Source: Streptomyces sp. RKAG290 (lineage in GTDB: Bacteria > Actinomycetota > Actinomycetes > Streptomycetales > Streptomycetaceae). From it: a DNA stretch of 64,000 nt. The notes under the pieces were generated by a model. It did no database searches. It was given only the letters and a program-made list of their open reading frames with translations, and was not told the DNA's origin. Of the stretch, positions 8,897 through 19,593 are shown piece after piece. The DNA lies in the NCBI RefSeq assembly GCF_023701695.1, contig NZ_JAJOZC010000001.1, forward strand, positions 1,240,001-1,304,000. The letters run 5' to 3'. Numbering within the stretch: position 1 is the stretch's first letter; the number at the start of each line of letters is the position of its first letter. The position numbers were made by a program, and so were the translations under genes.

Positions 8897-9961
8897 ATGC
8901 CCGAACTGCGTGTCGTGGCCGTCTCCAACGACGGCACACGACTGGTGCTCAAGGCTGCGGACAGCACGGAGTACACGCTTCCGATCGACGAGCGGCTGCG
9001 AGCCGCCGTGCGCAACGACCGCGCGCGGCTCGGCCAGATCGAGATCGAGGTGGAGAGCCACCTCCGCCCCCGCGACATCCAGGCCCGGATACGAGCCGGC
9101 GCCTCGGCGGAGGAAGTCGCTCAGTTCGCCGGAATTCCGGTCGACCGTGTCCGCCGCTTCGAGGGCCCCGTGCTCGCGGAGCGCGCCTTCATGGCCGAGC
9201 GGGCCCGGAAGACTCCCGTGCGCCGTCCCGGTGAGAACACCGGCCCCCAGCTCGGCGAGGCCGTGCAGGAACGACTCCTGCTGCGCGGCGCCGACAAGGA
9301 AACCGTCCAGTGGGACTCCTGGCGCCGCGACGACGGCACCTGGGAAGTCCTCCTGGTGTACCGGGTCGCCGGTGAGCCGCACTCGGCGAGCTGGACCTAC
9401 GACGCCCCTCGCCGGCTGGTCCAGGCCGTCGACGACGAGGCGCGCTCGCTGATCGGCGAGACCGACGACGTCGCCGCGCCCGAGCCCAGCTTCCCGTTCG
9501 TGCCGCGGATCGCCCGGCTGCCGCGCGACCGGCCGCTGGACCGCGCCCTCGACCGTCAGATGGAGCGCCCCGCACCGCCTCCGCCGCCGGAGCCGGAGGA
9601 GCGCATCGGCGGGGTCACCGCGAGCGAACGCGATTCGCTCACCAGCTTGCTGGAGGCCGTGCCCAGCTTCCGCGGCGACATGGTCGTACCGGAGCGGCCC
9701 GCACCGCCGGAGCCCCCGGCGCTCGAACCGGCCGTGCAGGAGCCGGAGGCCGAGGAGCCGCCCGCCCCGGCGGCCTCGGCGGGTGCCGGTGCCGCTTACG
9801 CGGATGTCCTGATGCCGCGCGCGGTCGCCGGTCACCGCGACCGGCTGACCGGGACGACGGACCGCCAGGCCGAGGCGGACGGCGTCCGGCCCGGCCGGCG
9901 GGCCGCGGTGCCGAGCTGGGACGAGATCGTCTTCGGCACGCGCCGCAAGAAGCAGGACTGA
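8897..9961 (+). CDS. sepH: Septation protein SepH (DUF3071)
   Basis: 354-aa cytoplasmic protein. The conserved N-terminal DUF3071 region (about 1-165) starts MPELRVVAVSNDGTRLVLKA and contains the helix-turn-helix-like segment ASAEEVAQFAGIPVDRVRRF. The C-terminal half is Pro/Glu-rich and disordered, ending in a conserved basic peptide WDEIVFGTRRKKQD. SepH in Streptomyces localises to division septa and stimulates FtsZ filament assembly through the helix-turn-helix-like motif (family knowledge). ATG 8897 has a strong GGGAGGT ribosome-binding site. A hairpin terminator follows 19 bp after the stop. Confidence 0.92.
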   Translation: MPELRVVAVSNDGTRLVLKAADSTEYTLPIDERLRAAVRNDRARLGQIEIEVESHLRPRDIQARIRAGASAEEVAQFAGIPVDRVRRFEGPVLAERAFMAERARKTPVRRPGENTGPQLGEAVQERLLLRGADKETVQWDSWRRDDGTWEVLLVYRVAGEPHSASWTYDAPRRLVQAVDDEARSLIGETDDVAAPEPSFPFVPRIARLPRDRPLDRALDRQMERPAPPPPPEPEERIGGVTASERDSLTSLLEAVPSFRGDMVVPERPAPPEPPALEPAVQEPEAEEPPAPAASAGAGAAYADVLMPRAVAGHRDRLTGTTDRQAEADGVRPGRRAAVPSWDEIVFGTRRKKQD

Positions 9962-9980
9962 GCCGGGTGACCGCAGCGTG

Positions 9981-10016
9981 ACGAGGGCCCGTACGCGGTT
10001 GCGTACGGGCCCTCGT
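9981..10016. terminator. Hairpin terminator between sepH and rhodanese gene
   Basis: Perfect 16-bp stem ACGAGGGCCCGTACGC with a GGTT loop, between convergent genes; likely bidirectional. Confidence 0.88.
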
Positions 10017-10052
10017 TCGTGGTCGGGACGGAACGCGCCGCCCCGGTCACCG

Positions 10053-10891
10053 CTACTGGGGGTCCGGGCCCGTGGCGACCGGACGGGACTCGTCGCCCGA
10101 CCACTGCGACCAGGACCCCGCGTAGAGAGCGGCCCGGTGGCCGGCGATCTCCAGCGCCAGCACCTGATGGGCGCCGGAGACGCCCGAGCCGCAGTAGACA
10201 CCGACCTCCGCACTGTCCCCGGTGGCACCGAGGCCGGCGAAGCGGGACGCCAGCGCGTCGGCGGGCAGGAAGCGCCCGTCCGCGCCGACGTTCTCCCCGT
10301 GGGGGCCGAGACCGCGCCGGGAATGTGCCCGCCCACCCGGTCGATCGGCTCCACGTCGCCCCGGTAGCGCTCGGCGGCCCGCGCGTCGAGCAGCAGGCCC
10401 GAGCGGGCCAGGGCCGCCGCGCCGTCGGCGTCCAGCAGGGGCAGCGCACCCGGCGCCGGGGTGAAGTCGCCCTCGGCGGGGACCGGGGTCTCCTTCGACA
10501 GCTCGCCCGTCCAGGCCGCGAGACCGCCGTCCAGCACCCGGACGTCCTCATGCCCCGTCCAGCGCAGCAGCCACCAGGCGCGGGCGGCCGCCCAGCCCTG
10601 GCCGCCGTCGTACACGATGACCGAACTGTCCCGGCCGACCCCGGCCCGCCGCATCACCGCACCGAAGACCGCCGGGTCGGGCAGCGGATGCCGGCCGCCG
10701 TCGCCCGCCGGCCCGGCGAGCTCCGTGTCCAGATCGACGAACACCGCCCCGGGGATGTGCCCGGCCTCGTAGTCGGGCAGGCCGTGCGGGCCGCCCAGTT
10801 GCCAACGTACGTCCAGGAGGACAGGCGGGCGCGGCCCCGCCGACTCGCTCACATATTCGGATGCGGAGATGATGGGCTTCATGGGAGCCAT
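10053..10891 (-). CDS. sseA: Thiosulfate/3-mercaptopyruvate sulfurtransferase (two rhodanese domains), frame broken
   Basis: Rhodanese-family sulfurtransferase of about 279 aa once one base is restored. The first domain (to about residue 150) has no active-site Cys loop. The second contains the catalytic loop YCGSGVSG and ends at TAG 10053. The frame breaks at about 10296-10306 (run CCCCGTGGGGG): upstream reads ...GGHIPGAVSAPT, downstream resumes ENVGADGRFLPAD in another frame, needing one added base. Because both halves are well conserved this is probably a consensus error. Start ATG 10891 or ATG 10882; neither has a good ribosome-binding site. Confidence 0.82.
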
Positions 10892-11114
10892 ACTCGCGCA
10901 GTCAGCTGCCCACCCGTAACGACGACGAAACGGTCGTACCGCAACAAAAGGGACCGGCTCTGTCGAGATCACGGAAAATGCGGCGCGGCCGGAGCGCATC
11001 ATGCGCCGGGTGGTGCAAGCATCTGCACGGGGCGTACACATCCCGTACCGCACAACGGCGCGCCGGCCCCTTCCCCCCGTACGGCCACCACGATGGTCCG
11101 AGGAGAGAGTGACG

Positions 11115-11890
11115 ATGACCGAGGCTGCCGCTCGGCGTACACCCGGAACACCTTGCTGGGTGAGCCTGATCGTGCACGGCCTGCACACGACCCAGAACTT
11201 CTACGCCGAGCTGTTCGGCTGGGAGTTCGCCCCGGGCCCGGAGCAGCTGGGCCCCTACGTCCGGGCCCTGCTCGACGGGAAGGAGGTCGCCGGCATCGGA
11301 CAGCTGCCTCCCGACCGGCACCTCCCGATCGCCTGGACGACGTATCTGGCTACCGATGACGCCGATCTCACCGCGGAGACGATCCGTGCCTGCGGCGGAA
11401 CCGTGGGCGTCGGACCGCTCGACGCGGGCGAGGCGGGGCGGCTGGCCATCGCCTCCGACCCCGGCGGGGCCGTCTTCGGTATCTGGCAGGCCGCCCGGCA
11501 CGTCGGCACCACGCTGGCGGGAGCACCCGGCACTCCGGTCTGGAACGAACTGATGACCCGGGAGACGTCGACGGTCGCCAAGTTCTACCAGGCGGTCTTC
11601 GGCTACGAGACCGAGGCCGTCGTCTCGGCGGACTTCGACTACCAGACCCTGCACCTCGACGGCAGCCCGGTGGCCTCGCTGCACGGCGTCGGCCACGCCC
11701 TGCCAAGGGACCGCGGCCCGCACTGGATGACGTACTTCGCGGTCGACGACACGGACGAGGCGGCGCAGCACGTGGTGGAGCTCGGCGGACACATCCTGCA
11801 GCCCCCAGGGAGGGGTCCAGCGGCAGGGTGGCGACGGTCGCCGACCCCGAGGGCGCGGCGTTCACCATCGTGCGGTCGGCCAAGCGCTGA
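11115..11890 (+). CDS. VOC-superfamily protein with two glyoxalase-like domains, frame broken near 3' end
   Basis: About 258 aa with two tandem vicinal-oxygen-chelate modules: the first begins near WVSLIVHGLHTTQNFYAELF, the second near PVWNELMTRETSTVAKFYQAVF. Such pairs bind metal or small ligands; several Streptomyces homologues are annotated as glyoxalase/hydroxylase-like with no proven role. The frame breaks in the C run at 11802-11806 (five C where six restore the frame); after correction it continues GRVATVADPEGAAFTIVRSA and stops at 11890. ATG 11115 with GGAG at 9-nt spacing was chosen over GTG 11109. Divergent from the rhodanese gene; the 223-bp gap has a GCGCAT-C-ATGCGC palindrome at 10994-11006. 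Confidence 0.8.
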
Positions 11891-11935
11891 CGCACACCTG
11901 GGGCGGCCGGGTTCACCGGCCGCCCCAGGTGTGCG
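11891..11935 (+). terminator. Hairpin terminator after VOC gene
   Basis: Perfect 20-bp stem (CGCACACCTGGGGCGGCCGG) with a 5-nt GTTCA loop, directly after the stop codon; separates the core gene from the hydrogenase cluster. Confidence 0.9.
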
Positions 11936-12037
11936 CTTTCGAGTGAACTTCCGGCATCTTCCGGCCCGGCACGGCCCGGTGGGCAAGACTCCACGCTCAC
12001 GCTCGATCGGGCCGACCGCAGCCACCGGGAGATCGCC

Positions 12038-13711
12038 GTGCACATCCTGCTCCTCACGAGCGCCTTCAACAGCCTCACCCAGCGCGTGCAGGCAGAGCTC
12101 AAGGACCACGGGCACACCGTGGCCGTGAAGCTGATGCACGAGGCCGGGCCGGCCAGGGAGGCCGTACGCCGGGAGAACCCGGACCTGGTTGTGGCGCCGT
12201 ACCTCAGGACCGCGATTCCCCAGGACGTCTGGTCGGCGCACACCTGTCTCATCGTCCATCCCGGGCCGGTCGGCGACCGCGGGCCCTCCTCGCTCGACTG
12301 GGCCGTCCACGAGGGCGCGCAGGTCTGGGGTGTCACCGTCCTGCAGGCGAACGCGGAGATGGACGCGGGCGACGTGTGGGCGTCCGTGGCCTGTCCGCTG
12401 CCGCCGGTGGCGAAGAGCGATCTGTACCGCAACGAGATCGCGGACGCCGCCGTGGCGGCCGTGCTGCTGGCCGTCGGACGCTTCGCGTCGGGGACGTACA
12501 CCCCGGTCCCGCAGGACTCCGGCCCCGGCGAGGGCTGCCGCCCCTACTTCGGCCAGTCGCTGCGACGGATCAACTGGCAGTCGGACTCCACCGCGACGGT
12601 GGTCCGCAAGCTCAGGGCGGCGGACTCCCAGCCCGGGGTGCTCGACGACCTGCTGGGCGGTGAGTGGTTCCTGCACGGCGGGCACCCCGAGTCCCGGCTG
12701 CGCGGACGGCCGGGGGACGTGGTGGCCACCCGCGACGGCGCGATCTGCCGGGCGACCACCGACGGCGCGGTGTGGATCCCCGAACTGCGGCCCAGGCGGA
12801 AGCCGGGCGGTCCGGCCACGTTCAAGCTTCCCGCCGCCTCGGCGCTCGCCGGGCGGCTGCCCGCCGTGCCCGCGCGGCCGGCCCCGCTGCACCTGACCGG
12901 ACCGGCGGACACGTGGTCCGAGATCAGCTATCGCGAGGAGGCCGGGACCGGATTCCTGTCGTTCTCGTTCCGCGGCGGCGCGATGAGCACGCAGGGGTGC
13001 GAACGCCTGCTGAGCGCCTACCGGTTCGCCTGTTCCAGGCCCACCTCGGTGCTGGTCATCGGCGGCGGCCGGGACTTCTTCTCCAACGGCATCCACCTCA
13101 ACGTGATCGAGGCGGCGGCCGATCCCGGCGCCGAGTCCTGGGCCAACATCAACGCCATGGACGACCTGGTGGAAGCGGTACTGACCACCACGGACCGGCT
13201 GGTCGTCTCCGCCCTGGCCGGCAATGCCGCGGCGGGCGGGGTGATGCTGGCGCTGGCCGCCGACGAGGTGTGGTGCAGGGCCGGGGCGGTACTCAACCCG
13301 CACTACCGCCTGATGGGGCTGTACGGCTCGGAGTACTGGACGTACACACTGCCGCGGCGGGTGGGCGCGGCAACGGCCGACCGGCTCATGCGGGAGGCCC
13401 TGCCGGTCAGTTCCGCGGCGGCTCTGCGCATCGGACTGATCGACCGGGTGATCGAGTGCGGCCCCCAGTCGTTCGCCTCCGAGGCCGGCGCGCTGGCCTC
13501 CCGCCTGGCCGCGCTGCCCGCGACGCAGTCCCGCATCCACGCCAAGAAGGCGGCGCTGGACCGGGTGGACCTGGCCGCCCACCGCGAGGCCGAACTCGTC
13601 CGCATGCAGCAAATCTTCGCGGATCCGCATCATCCGTACCACGGGATGCGCCGGGCGTTCGTACGCAAGGAGCGCCCCGCACCCGGCGCGGCCGCACGCG
13701 CCGAGGGGTGA
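12038..13711 (+). CDS. hypX: Hydrogenase maturation factor HypX (formyl-THF-dependent CO supply)
   Basis: 557-aa two-domain enzyme. The N-terminal formyltransferase-like domain (about 1-250) has a Rossmann start MHILLLTSAFNSLTQ and the signature IVHPGPVGDRGPSSLDWA. The C-terminal enoyl-CoA hydratase/isomerase-like domain (about 280-540) has oxyanion-hole segments IGGGRDFFSNGIHLNVIE and ALAGNAAAGGVMLALAADE. HypX uses the formyl group of N10-formyl-tetrahydrofolate to make the CO ligand of the NiFe site in aerobic hydrogenase producers (known for Ralstonia and Aquifex proteins). GTG 12038 has GGGAGA upstream. It is convergent with hypB with a 25-bp gap. Confidence 0.9.
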   Translation: MHILLLTSAFNSLTQRVQAELKDHGHTVAVKLMHEAGPAREAVRRENPDLVVAPYLRTAIPQDVWSAHTCLIVHPGPVGDRGPSSLDWAVHEGAQVWGVTVLQANAEMDAGDVWASVACPLPPVAKSDLYRNEIADAAVAAVLLAVGRFASGTYTPVPQDSGPGEGCRPYFGQSLRRINWQSDSTATVVRKLRAADSQPGVLDDLLGGEWFLHGGHPESRLRGRPGDVVATRDGAICRATTDGAVWIPELRPRRKPGGPATFKLPAASALAGRLPAVPARPAPLHLTGPADTWSEISYREEAGTGFLSFSFRGGAMSTQGCERLLSAYRFACSRPTSVLVIGGGRDFFSNGIHLNVIEAAADPGAESWANINAMDDLVEAVLTTTDRLVVSALAGNAAAGGVMLALAADEVWCRAGAVLNPHYRLMGLYGSEYWTYTLPRRVGAATADRLMREALPVSSAAALRIGLIDRVIECGPQSFASEAGALASRLAALPATQSRIHAKKAALDRVDLAAHREAELVRMQQIFADPHHPYHGMRRAFVRKERPAPGAAARAEG

Positions 13712-13736
13712 CCGCGAGCCCCCGGCGGCGAGGCCG

Positions 13737-14510
13737 CTACGGCTGCTGCGCGAGCCAGTCGTACCAGGGGGCCAGCCCTTCGCCGGTGGTGGCGGACAGC
13801 GTCAGCACACGCACTTCCGGATTCACCGAACGCGCGTACGCGGTGCACTGTTCGACGTCGAAGTCGACGTAGGGCAGCAGATCGACCTTGTTGATCAGGA
13901 TCAGGTCGGCGGCGGCGAACATGTACGGGTACTTCAGCGGTTTGTCCGTGCCCTCGGTCACCGAGATGATCACGACCTTGCTGCGCTCCCCCAGGTCGAA
14001 CAGGGCGGGGCACACCAGGTTGCCGACGTTCTCGACCATCAGCAGCGAGCCCTCGGCGGGCGACAGCGCCGTGAGGGCGTCCCGCATCATCTCCGCGTCC
14101 AGGTGACAGCCGGCGCCGGTGTTCACCTGCACCACGGCACAGCCCGTACGCCTGATCCGGTCGGCGTCGAGCCTGGTCTCCTGGTCGCCCTCGATGACGG
14201 CCACCGGGCGGCGGCCGGCGAGGTCGGTGATGGTGCGTTCGAGCAGGGTGGTCTTCCCCGCGCCGGGTGAGCTCATCACGTTCACGGCCACGACGCCCCG
14301 GCCGGTCATCCACTCCCTGTTGCGGTCCGCGAGGAGGTCGTTCTTCGCGAGTACCTTCTGCTCCAGGGTGACGGTCTCACCGCCCTCTTCCCGCTCGGGG
14401 TGGTCGTGCGGGTGCGGATGCGGATGTCCGTGCGGCGGGGCATCATCCTCCCGCAGCATCACGATTCTGGTGCCGCCGGACTCCTCGGCACAGCCGCAGG
14501 TACCACACAT
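13737..14510 (-). CDS. hypB: Hydrogenase nickel incorporation GTPase HypB
   Basis: 257-aa SIMIBI GTPase delivering Ni2+ to the hydrogenase large subunit together with HypA. It shows the N-terminal high-affinity Ni motif CGTCGC (C2, C5, C7), a His-rich stretch HGHPHPHPHDH at about 27-37 for metal storage, the Walker A segment SSPGAGKTT (80-88), and the specificity element INKVDLLPY. It follows hypA in the same direction with a 3-bp gap. Full length, no defects seen. Confidence 0.95.
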   Translation of the reverse strand: MCGTCGCAEESGGTRIVMLREDDAPPHGHPHPHPHDHPEREEGGETVTLEQKVLAKNDLLADRNREWMTGRGVVAVNVMSSPGAGKTTLLERTITDLAGRRPVAVIEGDQETRLDADRIRRTGCAVVQVNTGAGCHLDAEMMRDALTALSPAEGSLLMVENVGNLVCPALFDLGERSKVVIISVTEGTDKPLKYPYMFAAADLILINKVDLLPYVDFDVEQCTAYARSVNPEVRVLTLSATTGEGLAPWYDWLAQQP

Positions 14511-14513
14511 GGC

Positions 14514-14843
14514 TCAGCCCACTCTCATGGAGACGATCTGCAGTTCCTGTCCCGAGGTGATCTCCACATCCGCGCTGCCGCAGGGACACAGCAGGATCAG
14601 GTCGGTCAGGGTGAATTCGATGGCGCAGGTGCGGCAGCGGCCGGCACCCGGCGGCTGGTCGATCTCCAACTGCGCCCCCTCCGCGGCCGTCCCCTCCGTG
14701 ACCAGCCCGAAGCAGAACCGCATCGAGTCGGGCACCACGGCGGTGAGCACGCCGACGCGGACGTGCACCGAACGGACCGGACGCCCCGCGGCGCGTTCGC
14801 AGACGGATTCGACGACGCTCTGTGTGATTGCCAGCTCGTGCAC
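14514..14843 (-). CDS. hypA: Hydrogenase nickel chaperone HypA
   Basis: 109-aa Ni/Zn metallochaperone starting (GTG) MHELAITQSVVESV. The MHE N-terminus binds Ni through His2. The zinc site is CRTC followed by CPCG (CxxC...CxC). It is co-transcribed with hypB (3-bp gap) and divergent from the structural genes hhySL. GTG 14843 chosen because only it gives the essential N-terminal MHE; GAGG lies upstream. Confidence 0.94.
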   Translation of the reverse strand: MHELAITQSVVESVCERAAGRPVRSVHVRVGVLTAVVPDSMRFCFGLVTEGTAAEGAQLEIDQPPGAGRCRTCAIEFTLTDLILLCPCGSADVEITSGQELQIVSMRVG

Positions 14844-15104
14844 CGGTGCCTCGTTCTCCCGCGGGTGGCTCCGACCGTAGGGCGCCGACAGGTCCGTACC
14901 GTGTCGCGACCGGACCGGCATCCCGGTCGGATCACCCGACCGGTCCATTGTGTGCGGTCATCCGGATTCCGAATACCAGAGGCAGGGCGATGAATTCTCC
15001 GTGTTGCCGGTGCGCCCGATTCAGGGCCTGATGGTACCAATGTGCGCGAACCCATCCGTGGGGCCGACGGCCGGCAGGCCGTCATCCTGAAAGGCGGCAC
15101 TGCC
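14844..15104. promoter_or_regulatory. Divergent control region hypA / hhyS
   Basis: 261 bp separating hypAB (left) from hhySL and the rest of the cluster (right), so it should contain both main promoters. It has repeated ACCGG half-sites, including the inverted repeat GACCGG-CATC-CCGGTC at 14913-14928 and a nearby CCGACCGGTCC at about 14937-14946. A regulator-binding role is only a guess. Confidence 0.4.
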
Positions 15105-16160
<1,056 letters not shown>

Positions 16161-16206
16161 ACGACCGCGTAGTCACCGCAACAAACAGAAAGATGAGGCG
16201 GCATAA

Positions 16207-18000
16207 ATGACCGCGACGCAACACAAGGGTGCCGGAGGAGGCCGGGGCAAGGACGACCTGGTCGAAATGGCGTGGGACCCCATTACCCGGATCGTCGGCA
16301 GCCTCGGCATCTACACGAAGATCGACTTCAAGCAGAAGGTGGTGGCCGAGTGCCACAGCACCAGCTCCATCTTCCGCGGCTATTCGGTCTTCATGAAGGG
16401 CAAGGACCCGCGGGACGCGCATTTCATCACGAGTCGCATCTGCGGAATCTGTGGCGACAACCACGCCACGTGTTCCTGTTACGCGCAGAACATGGCGTAC
16501 GGGGTGAAGCCGCCGCACCTCGGTGAATGGATCGTGAATCTCGGCGAGGCCGCGGAGTACATGTTCGACCACAACATCTTCCAGGAGAACCTGGTCGGGG
16601 TCGACTACTGCGAGAAGATGGTCGCGGAGACCAATCCCGGCGTCCTGGAGCAGGCCAACCGCACGCAGTCCCCGCACGCCGACGCCCACGGGTACAAGAC
16701 CATCGGCGACATCATGCGGTCCCTGAACCCGTTCACCGGCGAGTTCTACCGCGAGGCGCTCCAGGTCAGCCGGATGACCCGGGAGATGTTCTGCCTGATG
16801 GAGGGGCGGCACGTCCACCCCTCCACGCTCTATCCGGGCGGCGTCGGAACCGTGGCGACCATCCAGCTGATGACGGACTACATCACCCGGCTGCAGCGCT
16901 ACGTCGAGTTCATGAAGAAGGTCGTGCCGATGCACGACGACCTCTTCGACTTCTTCTACGAGGCCCTGCCGGGATACGAGCAGGTCGGCAACCGGCGCAT
17001 CCTGCTGGGCTGCTGGGGCTCCTTCCAGGACCCGGAGCACTGCAACTTCGAGTACAAGGACATGACCGACTGGGGCCGGAAGATGTACGTCACCCCCGGC
17101 GTGGTCGTGGACGGGAAACTGGTCACCACCGACCTGGTGAAGATCAACCTCGGCATCCGGATCCTGCTCGGCTCGTCGTACTACAACGACTGGGACGAGC
17201 AGGAGACCTTCGTGACCCACGACCCGCTCGGCAACCCGGTCGACCGCCGGCACCCGTGGAACCAGCACACCAACCCGCAGCCGCAGAAGCGGGACCTGGG
17301 CGACAAGTACAGCTGGGTCATGTCGCCGCGCTGGTTCGACGGCAAGGACTACCTGGCCCTGGACACCGGCGGCGGGCCGCTCGCGCGGCTGTGGACCACC
17401 GCGCTGGCCGGCCTGGTAGACATCGGCTACATCCAGGCGACCGGCCACAGCGTCAAGATCAATCTCCCGAAGACCGCCCTCAAGGGCCCGGTGGAGCTGG
17501 AGTGGCACGTCCCGAAGTGGAGCAACACCATCGAGCGCAACCGGGCGCGCAGCTACTTCCAGGCCTACGCGGCCGCCTGCGCCCTTCACTTCGCGGAGAA
17601 GGCGCTCGTGGAGATCCGGTCCGGGAACACCAAGACCTGGGAGAAGTTCGAGGTGCCGGAGGAGGGTGTGGGCTGCGGGTTCACCGAGGCGGTGCGGGGT
17701 GTCCTGTCGCACCACATGGTGATCCGGGACGGCAAGATCGCCAACTACCACCCGTACCCGCCGACCCCGTGGAACGCCAGCCCCCGTGACACGTACGGCA
17801 CGCCGGGCCCCTACGAGGACGCCGTGCAGGGCCAGCCGATCTTCGAGGAGAACGACCGGGAGAACTTCAAGGGCATCGACATCATGCGCACGGTGCGCAG
17901 CTTCGACCCCTGTCTGCCCTGCGGAGTGCACATGTATCTCGGCGAGGGCAAGAAGCTGGAGCTCCTGCACTCCCCCACCCAGTCCGCGGGCAGTCAGTGA
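16207..18000 (+). CDS. hhyL: Group 5 (1h) [NiFe]-hydrogenase large subunit HhyL
   Basis: 597-aa catalytic subunit. NiFe ligands are in the N-terminal motif SRICGICGDNH (C79, C82) and the C-terminal motif DPCLPCGVH (C569, C572). A 22-residue extension follows H575 and is expected to be removed by the maturation protease encoded at 22063. The N-terminus has WDPITRIVGSLGIYTK, typical of large subunits. It lies 46 bp after hhyS, with its TGA overlapping the ATG of the next gene, so the electron carrier is translationally coupled. No defects. Confidence 0.96.
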   Translation: MTATQHKGAGGGRGKDDLVEMAWDPITRIVGSLGIYTKIDFKQKVVAECHSTSSIFRGYSVFMKGKDPRDAHFITSRICGICGDNHATCSCYAQNMAYGVKPPHLGEWIVNLGEAAEYMFDHNIFQENLVGVDYCEKMVAETNPGVLEQANRTQSPHADAHGYKTIGDIMRSLNPFTGEFYREALQVSRMTREMFCLMEGRHVHPSTLYPGGVGTVATIQLMTDYITRLQRYVEFMKKVVPMHDDLFDFFYEALPGYEQVGNRRILLGCWGSFQDPEHCNFEYKDMTDWGRKMYVTPGVVVDGKLVTTDLVKINLGIRILLGSSYYNDWDEQETFVTHDPLGNPVDRRHPWNQHTNPQPQKRDLGDKYSWVMSPRWFDGKDYLALDTGGGPLARLWTTALAGLVDIGYIQATGHSVKINLPKTALKGPVELEWHVPKWSNTIERNRARSYFQAYAAACALHFAEKALVEIRSGNTKTWEKFEVPEEGVGCGFTEAVRGVLSHHMVIRDGKIANYHPYPPTPWNASPRDTYGTPGPYEDAVQGQPIFEENDRENFKGIDIMRTVRSFDPCLPCGVHMYLGEGKKLELLHSPTQSAGSQ

Positions 18001-18943
18001 TGGCGCAGGAGGAACCACCGGCGGTGCCCGACTGGCGTACCACCGGTGAACGCATCGACACCCTGATCGCCGCCAGCGGCTCGGGCGGCGCGGTCGCGCG
18101 CGAGCGCAGCGAGGAACTGGTCCGGCTCGTCGTCGACTTCTACGGCGCCGGACTGGAACGGCTGCTCGGCCTCGTGCACGAGCAGGGACGGCTGGACGAC
18201 GGCGTGCTGGCCGCGCTGGCCGCCGACGACCTGGTGGCCACCGTCCTGCTGGTGCACGGGCTGCACCCGTACGGCGTGGAGACCCGGGTCGAGCAGGCGC
18301 TGGAGAGCGTCCGGCCGTATCTGGGCTCGCACGGCGGTGATGTGGAGCTGCTCGCGGTCACCGACGACGGCACGGTGCGGCTGCGGCTGCTGGGCAGCTG
18401 CGACGGCTGCCCGTCCTCCTCGGTCACGCTCAAGCTCGCCGTGCAGGGTGCGGTGGAGGCGGCGGCTCCGGAGATCACCTCGATCGAGGTCGAGACGGCG
18501 GCCGACGAGGACGCCGGGGCGGCGGGACCGCTGGTGCCGGTGGACTCGCTGTTCGCCCGGCTGCACACGGATGCCGGAGCGGCCGAGGGCGACAGCGCGT
18601 CGTGGGAGGTCGTCCCGGAGCTGTCCGGGCTGGAGTCCGGTGCCGTCGCACGGGTCGATGTCGGCAGGATGCCGGTGGTGGCCTGCCGGGTCGGAGGGAC
18701 CTCTTCGCCTTCGAGGACCGGTGCGCGCGCTGCGAGCGGCCGTTCGAGGGTGCCACGCTGGCGCGGCGACTGGGCGGCGGATCAGGTGACGCGATCCTGC
18801 GGTGCGCCGGCTGCCGTGCGCACTACGACGTGCGGCGGGCCGGCGTCTGCCTGGACGGGGACGGCCTGCACCTGGCGCCGCTTCCGCTGCTCTCGGACGG
18901 TGCGTCCGTCTCCGTGTCCGTCCCCGTGGCGGTGACGCCGTGA
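18000..18943 (+). CDS. hhyE: HhyE-like electron carrier: NifU domain plus Rieske-like Cys4 domain, frame broken
   Basis: About 314 aa after restoring one base. A helical N-terminus is followed by a NifU C-terminal-type [4Fe-4S] domain (about 83-165) with LGSCDGCPSSS (C134, C137), then a Rieske-ferredoxin-like domain with CARC ... CAGCRAHYD. The cluster pairs are CxxC and CxxC rather than CxH and CxxH, so the centre may be a Cys4 iron or zinc site. Mycobacterial HhyE has this architecture and is proposed to pass electrons from the hydrogenase to the respiratory chain. The frame breaks at about 18693-18697 (GTCGGAGGG). Start overlaps the hhyL stop (TGATG). Confidence 0.8.
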
Positions 18944-19593
18944 TCGCGGCCGGCCGGACCGCCTCCCCGGCGGCCTCGCTGCTGCGCCTCACGCGCAACC
19001 GGCCGCAGCCGGCCGCCGGGGAGCGCTGCGAGATGTGCGCGGAGCCGATCGGCGAGAGCCATTCCCACGTGGTGAACCTCGACACCCGCGCCCTGATGTG
19101 CGGTTGCCGGGCCTGCTACCTGCTGTTCACCGACGAGCAGGCGCAGCTGCGCTACCGGGCGGTCCCCGAGCGGTATCTGCACTTCGCCGGGCTCACCGTG
19201 GACGGGCGCGCCTGGGACGAGCTGCAGATTCCCGTCGGGCTCGCCTTCCTGTTCCGCAACTCCGTCCAGGACCGCACGGTCGCCTTCTACCCGGGCCCCG
19301 CCGGAGCCACCGAGTCGGAGCTGCCGCTGGACGCCTGGGCGGCCGTCGTGGAGTCGAGCCCGGAGCTTGCGGTGCTGCGCCCGGACGTCGAGGCACTGCT
19401 GATCCGGCGCACCGCCGAGGGCGGTGGATCGTGCCACCTCGTTCCGATCGATGCCTGTTACGAGCTGGTGGGCAGGCTGCGGACGCTGTGGCGCGGCTTC
19501 GACGGCGGCACCGAGGCACATGCCGCGATGGACGCCTTCTTCGCGCAGGTGGCGGACCGCAGCAGGCCCGCTGCCGGGGCGGGGGCGTCGTGA
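18940..19593 (+). CDS. Hydrogenase-cluster protein, DUF5947 family
   Basis: 217-aa protein of unknown function with an N-terminal metal-binding module: C30-E-M-C33 and C54-G-C56-R-A-C59, with a His pair (HSH) between them. This looks like a zinc or iron site of rubredoxin-like type, followed by an alpha/beta domain. GTG start inside the upstream stop (GTGA) implies translational coupling to hhyE. I recall it as DUF5947, found beside group 5 hydrogenase genes. A role in assembly or electron transfer is inferred from position only. Confidence 0.78.
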   Translation: MIAAGRTASPAASLLRLTRNRPQPAAGERCEMCAEPIGESHSHVVNLDTRALMCGCRACYLLFTDEQAQLRYRAVPERYLHFAGLTVDGRAWDELQIPVGLAFLFRNSVQDRTVAFYPGPAGATESELPLDAWAAVVESSPELAVLRPDVEALLIRRTAEGGGSCHLVPIDACYELVGRLRTLWRGFDGGTEAHAAMDAFFAQVADRSRPAAGAGAS

